Part shown: positions 1 through 10,000 of the stretch, piece by piece | Numbering within the stretch: the stretch's first letter is position 1 | Layout: every line of letters starts with the position of its first letter | Assembly: GCF_018691265.1 (NCBI RefSeq) | Contig: NW_024881278.1 | Span: 8,618,001-8,682,000 of the forward strand | Direction of reading: 5' to 3' | Source: Tyto alba | Taxonomy: Eukaryota; Chordata; Aves; Strigiformes; Tytonidae | DNA: 64,000 bases | Notes under the pieces: generated by a model | The model's input: the letters and a program-made list of their open reading frames with translations, nothing else | Told to the model about the DNA's origin: nothing | The model's database searches: none | Translations under genes and position numbers: made by a program

Positions 1-879
1 GCAGGACTCATTGTGTACAAACCCAGGCTTTCGATAATTTAGTGAGATTTTTAATGAAAAAGAAAAGAAAAAAAAAAAAAAAAGCTGTGTTTCAAGAAAA
101 AAAAATAATAAGAGAAGGAAGCGATAACAACGACGAACCGGTTTTGTTCGACTTCTCAGCGCGGCCGGCGCCCGCGGCCGCCTCCCCGCATCCCCCGGCG
201 GCGTTTCGGCCGGGCTCAGCCCGGCGTGGGGCCAGCGAGGCCCGGTGGAGGGGCTCCGTGGAGTGACACGGCCGAGGAAGGCCCCCCGCCCCCCCCCCCC
301 CGCCGCCCCCGCAACTTCTTTTTTTCGGGGAAAGCGTATTTTTTTTCGGGGCAGTCGGCTTCAGCCCGGCTCCTCAACACCCGGAGCTGGCGAAAAACGG
401 AGGGGAGGAAGAAATATTTTATATCTGTGACTGGGCTTTTAGACACCCCAGTGCCCCTCCTCTCCCCGTGCTGCTGGGGTCCTCTGGCTGCAGAGTTTTT
501 TATACCAGCATCATCTCGACGCCCCCCGCCTCGGGCTGGGGGCCGTTTGCACAGGGGGGTGAGCGCGGAAACTTCGGGTTCAGCCCTCGGGGATGCGCCG
601 GTGGCTCAGGCAGGTCGAGGGAAAGGGTTAACACCTGGGGTTCTTCCCCCCAAAAAACGGGGGAGAGGGAGTAAGGAATAAGAGAGAGGCGAGGAGGAGC
701 TGGGGTAGTCTGGATGGCTCAGCCGGGGTGAAACGAGGACCGAGCCCGGCCCGGGTGAAGTTAAGACTGGTTTCAGGCAAGCACAGCCCCGGCTCGGAGC
801 GGGTTTGGGCAGAGCCGGAGCAGCTGTGTGCTCCTTTGCCCTCCCCTGCCATTTTAAGCCGGTAAAGGTGCTTAAGGGG

Positions 880-900
880 AAAAAAAAAAAAAAAAAAAAA
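880..900 (+). repeat. Poly(A) tract of 21
   Basis: A pure A run inside the GC-rich block, with no AATAAA signal just before it and no target-site duplication that I can see. It is treated as a simple repeat rather than a retrocopy tail. Confidence 0.85.
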
Positions 901-1494
901 TAATGGCTTGTCCGTTGTGATGGGGCCGGGACCGGGGCAGCTCCCACCCCGTCCCGCCGGGGCCAAGCAAGGCCGAGCTCAGCCGGGTCAGTTCAACGCC
1001 CAAAGCCAAGAGATGATCGGTACCGACGCGCAGCACCCCGGCCCCGCCGTGCCCCTGCGCGCCTCTCCGCCCCCGCGCAACCTCCGCCGGCCGCAAAGCC
1101 CCCGCTGCAACCTCCGCGCTGCGGCTGGGTTTTTCCCTTTTTCTCTTTTTATTTTTTTTTTTTTTCCCCCCTCTCTTTAGTTGTTCCTCCCCCCACCACG
1201 CCTCCCCGCCGGGCTTGCCTTTATCCACACCACCCTTGGCCGGGGAGCTTCTCGGCCAAACCTGCCTGCGCACCGGCGGAGGGGCCGCGGCTGATGCGCC
1301 GCGGGGAGAGCCAGCCCCGCAGGCGGAGCGGCCGCCTTTCCAACCCGGGGAGCCTTCGCCGGGGTCCCAGACCCGCGCCCCAGCTGCGGGGGGGTCCCCG
1401 GCCCTGTGCAGGTTTCCCCAGCCTGCGAGCCAGGAGCAGGAGAGAAGGAAAAATATTACTTTTTTCTTATTTTCCACACACCCCACCCCCGCCA

Positions 1495-1690
1495 GGCTCT
1501 GCTAAGTCTATAAAACCAGTTGTGTGGCCCTAACCTCCGTGGCCTTATATCTCCCATGCTGCCGGGCCAGCTCCGGGCAGTCTATCTTTGCACAATATAC
1601 AGTAGACTTCACAAAACAGCACAATGGGGGAGGCAGGGAGGTGAGCATGTTAGAGGCGTGCATATTAAAGAGACGGAGGCAAAGACAGCC
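1495..1690. promoter_or_regulatory. Candidate regulatory block with a TATA-like sequence
   Basis: A non-repetitive, base-balanced segment sits between GC-rich flanks. It contains TATAAAA at 1509-1515 and CCTTATATCT about 40 bp further on. The sequence composition resembles a promoter or conserved non-coding element, but no transcript can be tied to it. An alternative is a chance AT-rich patch. Only alignment to other birds and mammals would decide. Confidence 0.3.
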
Positions 1691-1785
1691 AGGGCCGGGC
1701 CGGGCCGGGGAAGGGGGGAGAAAAAAAAGGAGAGACAGTATGGGGGGGGTGGGCGCCCTCCCTGTGCCTTCCCTCTCTTCTTCTT

Positions 1786-1811
1786 CCCCCCCCCCCCCCC
1801 CCCCCCCCCCC
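1786..1811 (+). repeat. Poly(C) tract of 26
   Basis: An uninterrupted run of 26 C. Long G/C homopolymers of this kind are typical of difficult-to-assemble avian CpG islands, so the exact length may not be reliable. Confidence 0.9.
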
Positions 1812-1819
1812 TTTCTCTT

Positions 1820-2055
1820 TAGGGCCATTCAATTCATTTATGGGAGGCAGTCCATCTCGGAGTCAGGGAGCAGTGTCCTTTGCGTTTTGTTAGGGCTGTC
1901 ACTCGTGCTCATTGTTAGGCATGTTCTACATGTTGTATCCCATATGGCCAGCTGGGCCGAGGGACCCCTCACAAAACCCAAATTGTGCCCAGCTTTCAAA
2001 AACAGCATTGTTGTCTGTGAAAGGAAGACGAATTAAAAATTCGTGCTATATCTAT
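1820..2055. promoter_or_regulatory. Candidate conserved element with paired E-boxes and SOX-like sites
   Basis: A non-repetitive block lies between a poly(C) and a poly(A) tract. CATATG (1941-1946) and CAGCTG (1949-1954) are E-boxes two bases apart, the first within the palindrome CCATATGG. Three SOX-type ATTGT cores occur at 1911-1916, 1982-1987 and 2006-2012. bHLH and SOX input is plausible for a neural or endocrine NK2 locus. Function is inferred from motifs alone. Confidence 0.3.
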
Positions 2056-2060
2056 TCTGG

Positions 2061-2087
2061 AAAAAAAAAAAAAAAAAAAAAAAAAAA
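2061..2087 (+). repeat. Poly(A) tract of 27
   Basis: A pure A run followed by a purine-rich stretch and then a CT-rich stretch (about 2118-2162). Simple repeat. Confidence 0.9.
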
Positions 2088-2523
2088 GAAGGAGGGGGGG
2101 GAAACAAGGAAAAAGAGTCCCTCTCTCTTTCTCTCCCTCTCTCCTCTCTCTCCCTCTCTCTTTGAAGACTAACAGAGGCCCTCCTCTTCTCCCGGTTCCC
2201 GCTGACAAGTTTCTCTCTCATTTCACAGGAAATTAGACTCCCCCCCCACCCCCCCCGGCAAAGACCCAGGCGCATCTCCCCCGTAAAACACAAGGCGATG
2301 CCCGCTGCTGCGCCTCCAGCCGAGCTCCGCTGCCTGCGCTGCGCTGCGCGGCGCGGAGGCCGGGCCGGGCCGCAGGACAAGGCGGCATTCAGGGCCGGTA
2401 ATGGGATGCAGGGCCGGGGCCCGGCGCGGCCCGGCCGTACCGTGCGGCGGGCTGGCACGTCCCGCTTCTCCCCCGGAGAAACGGCTCTTTCTTGTCGTGG
2501 CTCCTCGTTGTGCAAGGCAGGCC

Positions 2524-2940
2524 GTCGAGGGCGGGGGGGAGGGGGGGGAAAAGGGGGGAGGGAGAGAGACACAGAGAGAGAGAGAGAGAAAGGGAGGCAA
2601 AAAAAAAAAAAATAACGAACAAGAATAAAGAAAAAAGAAAAATCAAAATATTAAAAAAAAGAAAAAAATAACGAAAAATTAAAAAAGGAGTAACGAAAAA
2701 TAAAAAATAATTATGAAAAAGAAAATAGAAATAATGGAAAGAAAAAAGAAAAAAAAAAAAAAACGAAAAAATGAAAAAGGAAAAAAATAACGAAAGAGCA
2801 AAGGAATAAAGGAAAAAGAGGAAAGAGAGGAAATAGGGGGAAAAAAGAAAAAAGAAAAAGAAAAAGGAAAACAGAAAAAAAAAAGAGAAGAAAACAAGAA
2901 AAAATAAAAAACCAAAATAAAACCAAAAAAAAAAGGGGGG
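2524..2940 (+). repeat. Polypurine tract, about 410 bp
   Basis: The + strand is almost entirely G and A. It begins with G runs, passes through (GA)n near 2565-2590 and becomes A-rich with short irregular GAAAAA and AATAA units to 2935. It is a low-complexity, strand-asymmetric tract. The minus-strand reading frame across it encodes only a Phe-rich chain and is not a gene. Confidence 0.85.
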
Positions 2941-3404
2941 AAACACTCCCCCAACCCAATCATTCCTGGCATCTTCAGCACCCCAAGCAGAGGGGCTGCG
3001 CACCGCTGCGCGGGGGCGTTGGTGTGCCCCGGGGCTGACCTGGGGTGGGAGCGGGCTCGCAGCGCAGAGATGAGGCTTCAGATGGGGGGTCCGCCCTCTC
3101 CTCTCGCCGACACCCCTCCCGCCCGCAGTTTTGGCAGCAAACCACCCCCCTTGCCCCCCAGTTTGCCCCGCTGCCGGTCGCCAGTTCCCCCCGCGTCCCC
3201 CTCTCCTCGGCCCCGGGAGCTGCGAGGGGAGCCGCCCGCCTCCAGAGTCGCCCGTCGGGTTTGCATCGCGACAGGCTCCGCAGGTCGCGACGTGGGGCAT
3301 GACCGGGCACTTGCTCGGGGAGGGCGAGAAGCTGAGCCGGGCTCCTGGGGTTCCGCTCCTTTTCCTTTTTTTCCCAATTTTTTTCCCCCTTCTTCCACCC
3401 TCTT

Positions 3405-3625
3405 GTAGGGAAAAAAACTATTTAGGCGCCTCAGATAACCCGATAATGAGCTGGAAGCCCCCTTAAGCCCTGGAAATAACTTACTTTCGTCACCTATTGA
3501 CTGTTTGGCTTAGTTTGGAACCGGTGTGGATTTTTCGGGTCTTTTCAAGAGAGCCGGTCAATGAAAAGCTAATCCAATATTTACAAAGTATAAGGGCAAT
3601 TCTCGGCGGTGTTTATGAAGGGCCC
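3405..3625. promoter_or_regulatory. Candidate enhancer-like block with OTX/PITX and forkhead motifs
   Basis: A base-balanced, non-repetitive block sits inside the GC-rich region. It holds TAATCC (3570-3575, the OTX/PITX/GSC core), TATTTAC (3578-3584, forkhead class) three bases later, and TGTTTAT (3610-3616, forkhead-like). FOXA2 is a known regulator of ventral midline genes, which makes the pairing of interest. The assignment rests on motif recognition only. Confidence 0.3.
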
Positions 3626-3905
3626 GGTGGGGAAAGGCTGCGGGGGGACACGGGGCGGGGGAGGGGGGGGAGGGGCCGCCCCCCCCGCGACGGGCCCGGT
3701 GCGGCAAGATGCGGCCCCGGGCGGGTTTTCAGAAAGCGGGCACTTGTGGCTGCAGGAGCGCGATGCTCCCGCCGCCGCCTCCCCTCCCGTCCTCCCCGCA
3801 TCCCCAAATAACGCCCCCGCAGCTCTTCCCCAGCGCCCCTACCCACCCCTCCAGCCAAGCGGCCCGCCGCTCCCTCCCCGAAAAGGAAACAATCGAGAGG
3901 TTTAT

Positions 3906-3909
<4 letters not shown>

Positions 3910-3941
<32 letters not shown>
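3910..3941 (+). repeat. Poly(T) tract of 32
   Basis: An uninterrupted T run followed by CCCTTTCC and a CAG-rich stretch. No retrocopy body was recognised on its right side, so it is called a simple repeat. Confidence 0.9.
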
Positions 3942-4932
3942 CCCTTTCCTTTTTCAGCAGCAGCAGGAAGGATGTATTTGATACTATCCGCGTCCCCTCC
4001 GCCCTCCCCGCGGAGCGGCCGCATGGAGGCAGCAGAGCCCCGCGCAGCCCGGCGGAGGCCGGGGCGGAGGCCCGCTACCCTCCGCGCTCCTCCGGGGCTG
4101 GGGCGGGGAGGGGGGCAACGGGGAGGCGGTGGGCACCGGCCCCCGACACCCCACCCCACCCCACCCCCCCCGTCGGGGCGGCCGCAGGGAGGCGCTACCG
4201 GATAAGGGACATGCCCAGGCTCCCCCCTTCCCCCCTCCCGAAGGGGTCCCGGGAGCTGCTCACGGCGTCACCCCGGGGGAAAGGGGTCCTTACAGCCCCC
4301 CGGTGCCCCGGACAGACCAGGGGGATGGATGGGGAGCTCTTCAGAGGTTAATGGGGAAGGTCCCGCCAGCACACTGGCTCTCCCCGGTGTAGGTGAGACC
4401 GGCCCTGCGTCCCCAAGCCCTCACCTGGAAACACAGCACGGAGCTCAAGGTGGGAAGTCAGGGTGTGAAAGTAGCTGTCCCCTAATCCTTACATGGGGCA
4501 GGACAGCCCAGAGGTGGGGACTCCTGCTACCCACACTTGGGGGTACTGCACCCTTCCACCCCCAGCAGCCCCAGGGGTCAAGCAGACCCTCAAGCCTTAG
4601 GAAGTCATCTTTTGGGCAAACAGTGCATCTCCAAAGTCCTAAGCAGGGTTTGGTGCAGAGCAGGGACCTGTTTCATATAATTATGAGTATCAACCCCAGC
4701 AGAAGAACAAACCAACCAGCATTTTGGAGAGCTGAAGGTGAGGGGGCAGCACAGGGACAGTTTCCTCCCAGACCTCCCTCTCTCCTCAGCCCTGCACCAT
4801 GTCAGAGCAGTGGCAGCCCCAGGATGGCCACAGCTGTCTCACTGATCTCGAAGGCCCTGGGGGCACTTACAGCTCACACCCTCAAAGGTAGTGAGGTATC
4901 TAAGCGTGGCAGGTAGGTGCTTAAGGACACTC

Positions 4933-4934
4933 CT

Positions 4935-4981
<47 letters not shown>
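4933..4981 (+). repeat. (TTTA)n microsatellite
   Basis: About twelve perfect copies of a TTTA unit in 49 bp. A likely polymorphic tetranucleotide repeat. Confidence 0.95.
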
Positions 4982-4982
<1 letters not shown>

Positions 4983-7062
4983 TGATCCACTTAAAGTGCT
5001 TTGGGAAAGGCCAAATAAGTGGTAGCCTCTGGCTCCCCGTGCTGTGCCTTTAGAAAGTCTCCCCCCCCCCTCCCCCCCGCAGCAACAGACAGCCCACTGC
5101 ACCATCCAATAGCCACAGAGAAGTTCAGCTGAGCTTTTTTTCCTCCCTGTGCTATTCTGCTTGCTCTATCAGCCAAAACAATCTTTAAAAGAATGTCAAT
5201 ACTCACAATTCTGTGTCAAAAACAAAAGTCCAAGCTATGGTTTTGTCCCCACTTCTGGCATTTGAAATTATCTGAGCATCATATTAAAGCTCATAGCAAG
5301 TTAGGACACCTTCGTTACAAAAATAAACCCCTCAGTTCTGGGAAAGTGTCAGCTCTCATTCCCGAGAGCAGCGTTGCATGCTCACCCCACCTTACCGTGA
5401 GCCCCCCCTGGTTGATCCCATTAGGAAAAGCTTCAGGAAAAACAGATACACCCCTCACTTAAATAAACTGTGAGAACAACAGCCTGGCACTGCTCACCCC
5501 CATGCTCCAGCGGCATGGCCAGGGCTGGACCACTGTTCCCTGGGGTGCAGCACAACAAGCGGTCTCCAAACCAGACATCTCCATTTCTTCCCCAGGAGAG
5601 AACCCATTTGCAGCCTCAAAGATCTTTTTTTCTTTACAGCCTTAACCATTCTGTGCTTATTTCTCACCAGGTGATGCATTGCTGAATTTTGCATTTAATT
5701 CAGTAAACGGCAAGACTTTCATTCAGCAGATTCAACATCCAATGACAGCAAATTTACTGGTTTGTACAGTATCATTAGTTAATGATACTTGATATATAAA
5801 GAGCCAACAATTCTGTCTCTCTTCATTTTTGTAGAGGTACATATATACATAAGAGCACCTATAAACAAAGACAATAGTGCTAGATGGCTGGGGTCCTTGG
5901 GGTGAAGACCTCACTGTCCTCTCACCCACTGAAGATGCACCCCATCACACGCAGCACTGCTCCCCCCTTTGCCCCGTTGGTGCTGTGGCTTTGCAGACAA
6001 GCTGGCCTGGCAGCTGTCACTCACCTGGGGTGACACTCAGGCATTTGTTTTTCTGCAGCTCCTGGGTGCTTGGACCTTACCTGAATGGTGGCTGTCACCC
6101 CACTTCCCAACACCAGAGGCTTCAGAGGCAGCTTCCAACACCAGCTCAGCACCCCAGGTTTCTTCATGCTGCCCACACTGCCTTGGATAATGTCCCCCAT
6201 CCCACCCCCATGGCTCTTTCAGGCAGCAGCCTCCCTCCTCCCTCCCTCCCTGGCCATACCCGTGGCTGGGAGGGGTTGGTCCCTCCCCAAAACATGTGAC
6301 TGACCAGCAGGTTCAGAGCACCTGGGATGCTCCAGGTGCAAAGGACAAGCATTTGGTTGGAAAACAAAGGATTTAAGCCTGAAGAGTTGGTTCTAATTTG
6401 GGTGCAGCATCCTTCCCTCCTGCAGGCTCCCAGGGTGACCACACGCTCCACAGGTCTGGCCAACCACAAAAATTAAAGTCTGTCCCATGGATAAAAAATG
6501 AGTATCAAGGTAGTTTCCTCAAGGCACTGCAAGAACACACCAGCATGCAAATCTGACAATAAATTATTTAGAAAAAATTTTATACATCAGGCAAAAATTA
6601 TTTAAAACATGAGTTATCACATCTCCATTTTGATGTCAAACATATTTTATTGTTTTATACAATTAAAGTTTGAGCAGTTTGAGGCAAGTGGGGTGTATAT
6701 AATAGGCCCTACTTCCACTTACATATTTGGGATTCAGCTGCTAGAAACCATGTCAATGTTAGCAATAGAAAACATTCAAAATGGGATGCAAAAATCAGAG
6801 AGCTCAGAGAAACTTGCCTTGAATTGTAGCAGATTCACTGAAACAGAGTCCCTTGATTCTGCATAGAGATCTGCTGTATTTCATGGGGTTTAGCACCATT
6901 TCAGGGAGAAATCTATCTGTGAGATAAAAACTGCAAGCAAAGCTGCTCAGAATAAACTGTGTAAAATCATATTATCAACACAACAGCTCGGGTCTGATCA
7001 AACAGACTGAACTATTTCACCTATTTAAGGAAAGAGCAGTTTTAAAAAGTGTATGTGTATTC

Positions 7063-7088
7063 CGATTTTGTGTGTATGTGTGTGTGTG
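7063..7088 (+). repeat. Interrupted (TG)n microsatellite
   Basis: A short TG-rich stretch with two interruptions. Simple repeat. Confidence 0.75.
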
Positions 7089-10000
7089 CAAAGAACACAA
7101 AAATATACAGGCCAACTCTGAGAAACAGACACACAAATAATTCAAGCATCTCCACATACCAAACCCTATTCTGACCACATGGAGTATATGGGATGGGGGA
7201 GGTCTGGGGGACTTAAAGCGCGGGATCATTTTATCATCTAAGGTTGTATCTATACCAGTAAACTCAGCGGTACTGGTGATCGCTCTTGACCAAACTCCCA
7301 GGAGAGTCCCTGAGTCTTCCCCAGGTTACTGGAGCACCATTTCAGTGCCATTCCTGAGGTCGTGGTGGGGGCTGTCCCCCCCAGCCCCTTGCCCCGCAGT
7401 CACACTGCCGCTGTGAGGGCTCACCAAGGCTGATGGAGACGTGCAGGCTGACAACATCACACAGGAGAGCTTCTCTCCCTCTCCAACCTGCTGGATGCAT
7501 TGTACATATCTTTCAGGAAAGAGGCATTTGCAGGAAGAGAGTTCACCTCTTGTCCAAGAAAAAAAAAAATCTCCCTGGATAACTTTCCCAGTCATGGAGC
7601 TTCCCAGCTATTTTCTTATTCAGACACTTTTTCTCCTCCTCTTCAGTTAAAGTTGTCTTGCAAAAGCCTGAAAGTCACTGACTAAAAAAAAAAAATTACA
7701 ACATACGTGATTTGTTACTCAAGATCAGACCAAATAATTCAGCTTCTGTATACTTTTGCTAAAAATGGCCTTAAACCCCTCAATATCCTCTATCCAAGGC
7801 TCAGCCCAGCCTTCATCCTCTGCTACACCATGGAGGAGGACTTGGCACCACACCTGCAGGGTAAAACAAGCTCCAGCCCCTCTCCAGAGCAGCAATGAGC
7901 TGCCCAGCTCCATGGTCAGCCGGGCGAAGGGGTACAGCATGGTGCTGCTCCCAGGACACAATGGTGTGGGATGGCAGAGGCAATGGGAGGGACGCTCTTT
8001 AAAAACACCTCGCTGCTGCCAGACCCACTCCTGACAGAACCACGGTGTTGGGGTGCATGGCTTGCCTCTGCATCCACAGCGACAACTCCCCCCTCCTTGT
8101 CAGATAAGGAAGCCTATGTCATGCAGCAGATGTTGGGTTTGCTTATTCCTCTTCCTCCCTTTTACGCTTCTGCTTTCTGGAATTGCTGCAGTGGTTGGGA
8201 AAGTCCTGTCCGTGGTGCAGCTTCCCTGCCACCACCTGTGCACAAGCAGAAACAGGCTTAGTTCAGAAAATATGGCAGGAATCAGCCTGAAACATGGGCT
8301 TTCAAATAAAGCTGCAGCAAAGCAACCCTTGAGGCTTTTATTCCTCCAGGTGTATTCACAAAAGCCAGCAACAGCCATAAGAATCTTGTTAAAAGTGTGT
8401 TGTAGCCCCCTTGACTGAACTGGATATAAATCACAGGCCATGGAGTGGCCCTAGAAGACCCGTTTATATACAAGTGACTCCTAACCTGACCTTACTTTGC
8501 CCTAGAAGTGAGATGAAACATTGTCTTTGCCAAGACACATGCAGAGCTCAGCATGCATCATGTACATCCAAAGATTTTTAGAATTTGCATTCCTCCTTGG
8601 TGAAGAGAGGCAGTGGCTACGTGTCAGACCCATCACCTTCACGCTCAGATACCATGATAAACGAGGAAGGAAAGGGAATTACTGGTGATTTTAGAGGTTG
8701 ACACAGAGCCCAGATCAAGGGAATATCACACCAGCCCTTTCCCCTCTTGCACACTGCTTGCATGTGAATGCCAGGTAACCACATCTTCAGCAACTCCAGT
8801 AAAGTGTTAGAGATGTTTGAGAAAAACCCTGGGAAACCAGCCCACGTTCTAAGGGGTGAGATCTCCTCCTTCCTTCAGCCCATCTCCTGGGCACATGTAA
8901 CAGCCAGTGGGAGGAGGACACTGGCCAGCACCGCCACCTCACCTTGCATCGCCACGCTCGGCTCGCATCACCGGCAGCAGCCCGAAGCCCCCGGAGAGCC
9001 ACGTGCTCCCTCCTGGGCAGGTGGTGGGAAAAGGTGTCCTCAAACCCACTGAATGGGAGAGAAAGGGGAAAACGGTGGTGCACGTTCACTGCCACCCACT
9101 CCTCCCTCACAGATCTTCTGCCCCACTGATGCTGCCTTCACGCACACATCCATCAAGACTGCCAATAATCTAAGTGTATATGGGCTTATATGTGCGACGT
9201 ACATGAATTTACATACACGTTTAAGAAAGGCAAGGAAAGGGTTGCTGGCAGAGCTAGACTTCTCATTAGTTTACTCCTGCCACAGTAGCATTTTGGCCAG
9301 GATGAAAATACATTAGGTTCATGCAATTCTTATGACTGATTTCCAAAGACAGAGGTTTTAAAGGTCAAAAGAAAGACTCACTCATGGCTTATGTGATGCT
9401 TTTTGAAGTGATGGATAAATGCAGAACTTGCCTTTGATGATCCCTTTCAGAGTTAGGTAACAGCTGGATGAAAATCCACTACAAAAGAGAATTCGATGTT
9501 ATCATTAGCAGTGACTTTGGATAGCAGCTGTTTGCTGCATTTTTCAGAAGACTACTTGATTTGTCCCTCTCAAGTAAGGCCACTTAAAACTCCATATTAT
9601 GGAAAAAAACAGCAACTGAAACATCCCCAGCTTTTTGTATTTTGGCTCTCTTAAGTTAAGTGTTTCAGAATAAGGCAAAAATAAAACTCAACCCAGAGTC
9701 AATGAAGAACAAGCTGACTAAGACAAGGAGGGAGGGAGAAGTGAAGAAGGTATGGTCACCCAGTCTGTACCAGCAGGCATCTGACCACTCTTTGTGCATT
9801 TTGTGCTGGGTACTGCCCATATATGGCAACTATGACACCCGCCACATCCACCCCCCCAATATAAAGACTTGGGAAAATCAATTAGCATACACAGGTTACA
9901 AAATTAATTTCAAACAACAGAGGAATGGTAATATTTAAAGCAATTTTGCCTTTTTGCAGTCCAGGACATTCAGGACGTTTTTGTTCTTTTCCATTCTTCT

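Larger units (their letters stand above)
120..4400. other. GC-rich CpG-island-like block, left edge of window
   Basis: Dense CpG and runs of G or C alternate with homopolymer tracts. No open reading frame here resembles a known protein; the longest ones are translations of low-complexity sequence. By the human gene order (NKX2-2, NKX2-4, XRN2) this block should lie just 3' of NKX2-2 and may be the tail of its CpG island. That placement is inference, since no NKX2-2 coding sequence is visible. The block contains the tracts and candidate regulatory segments listed separately. Confidence 0.6.

Noticed and set aside
2389..3300. 303-codon open frame on the minus strand
   Set aside because: Its middle is the translation of the polypurine tract (Phe-rich), and its ends are GC-rich filler with no domain.
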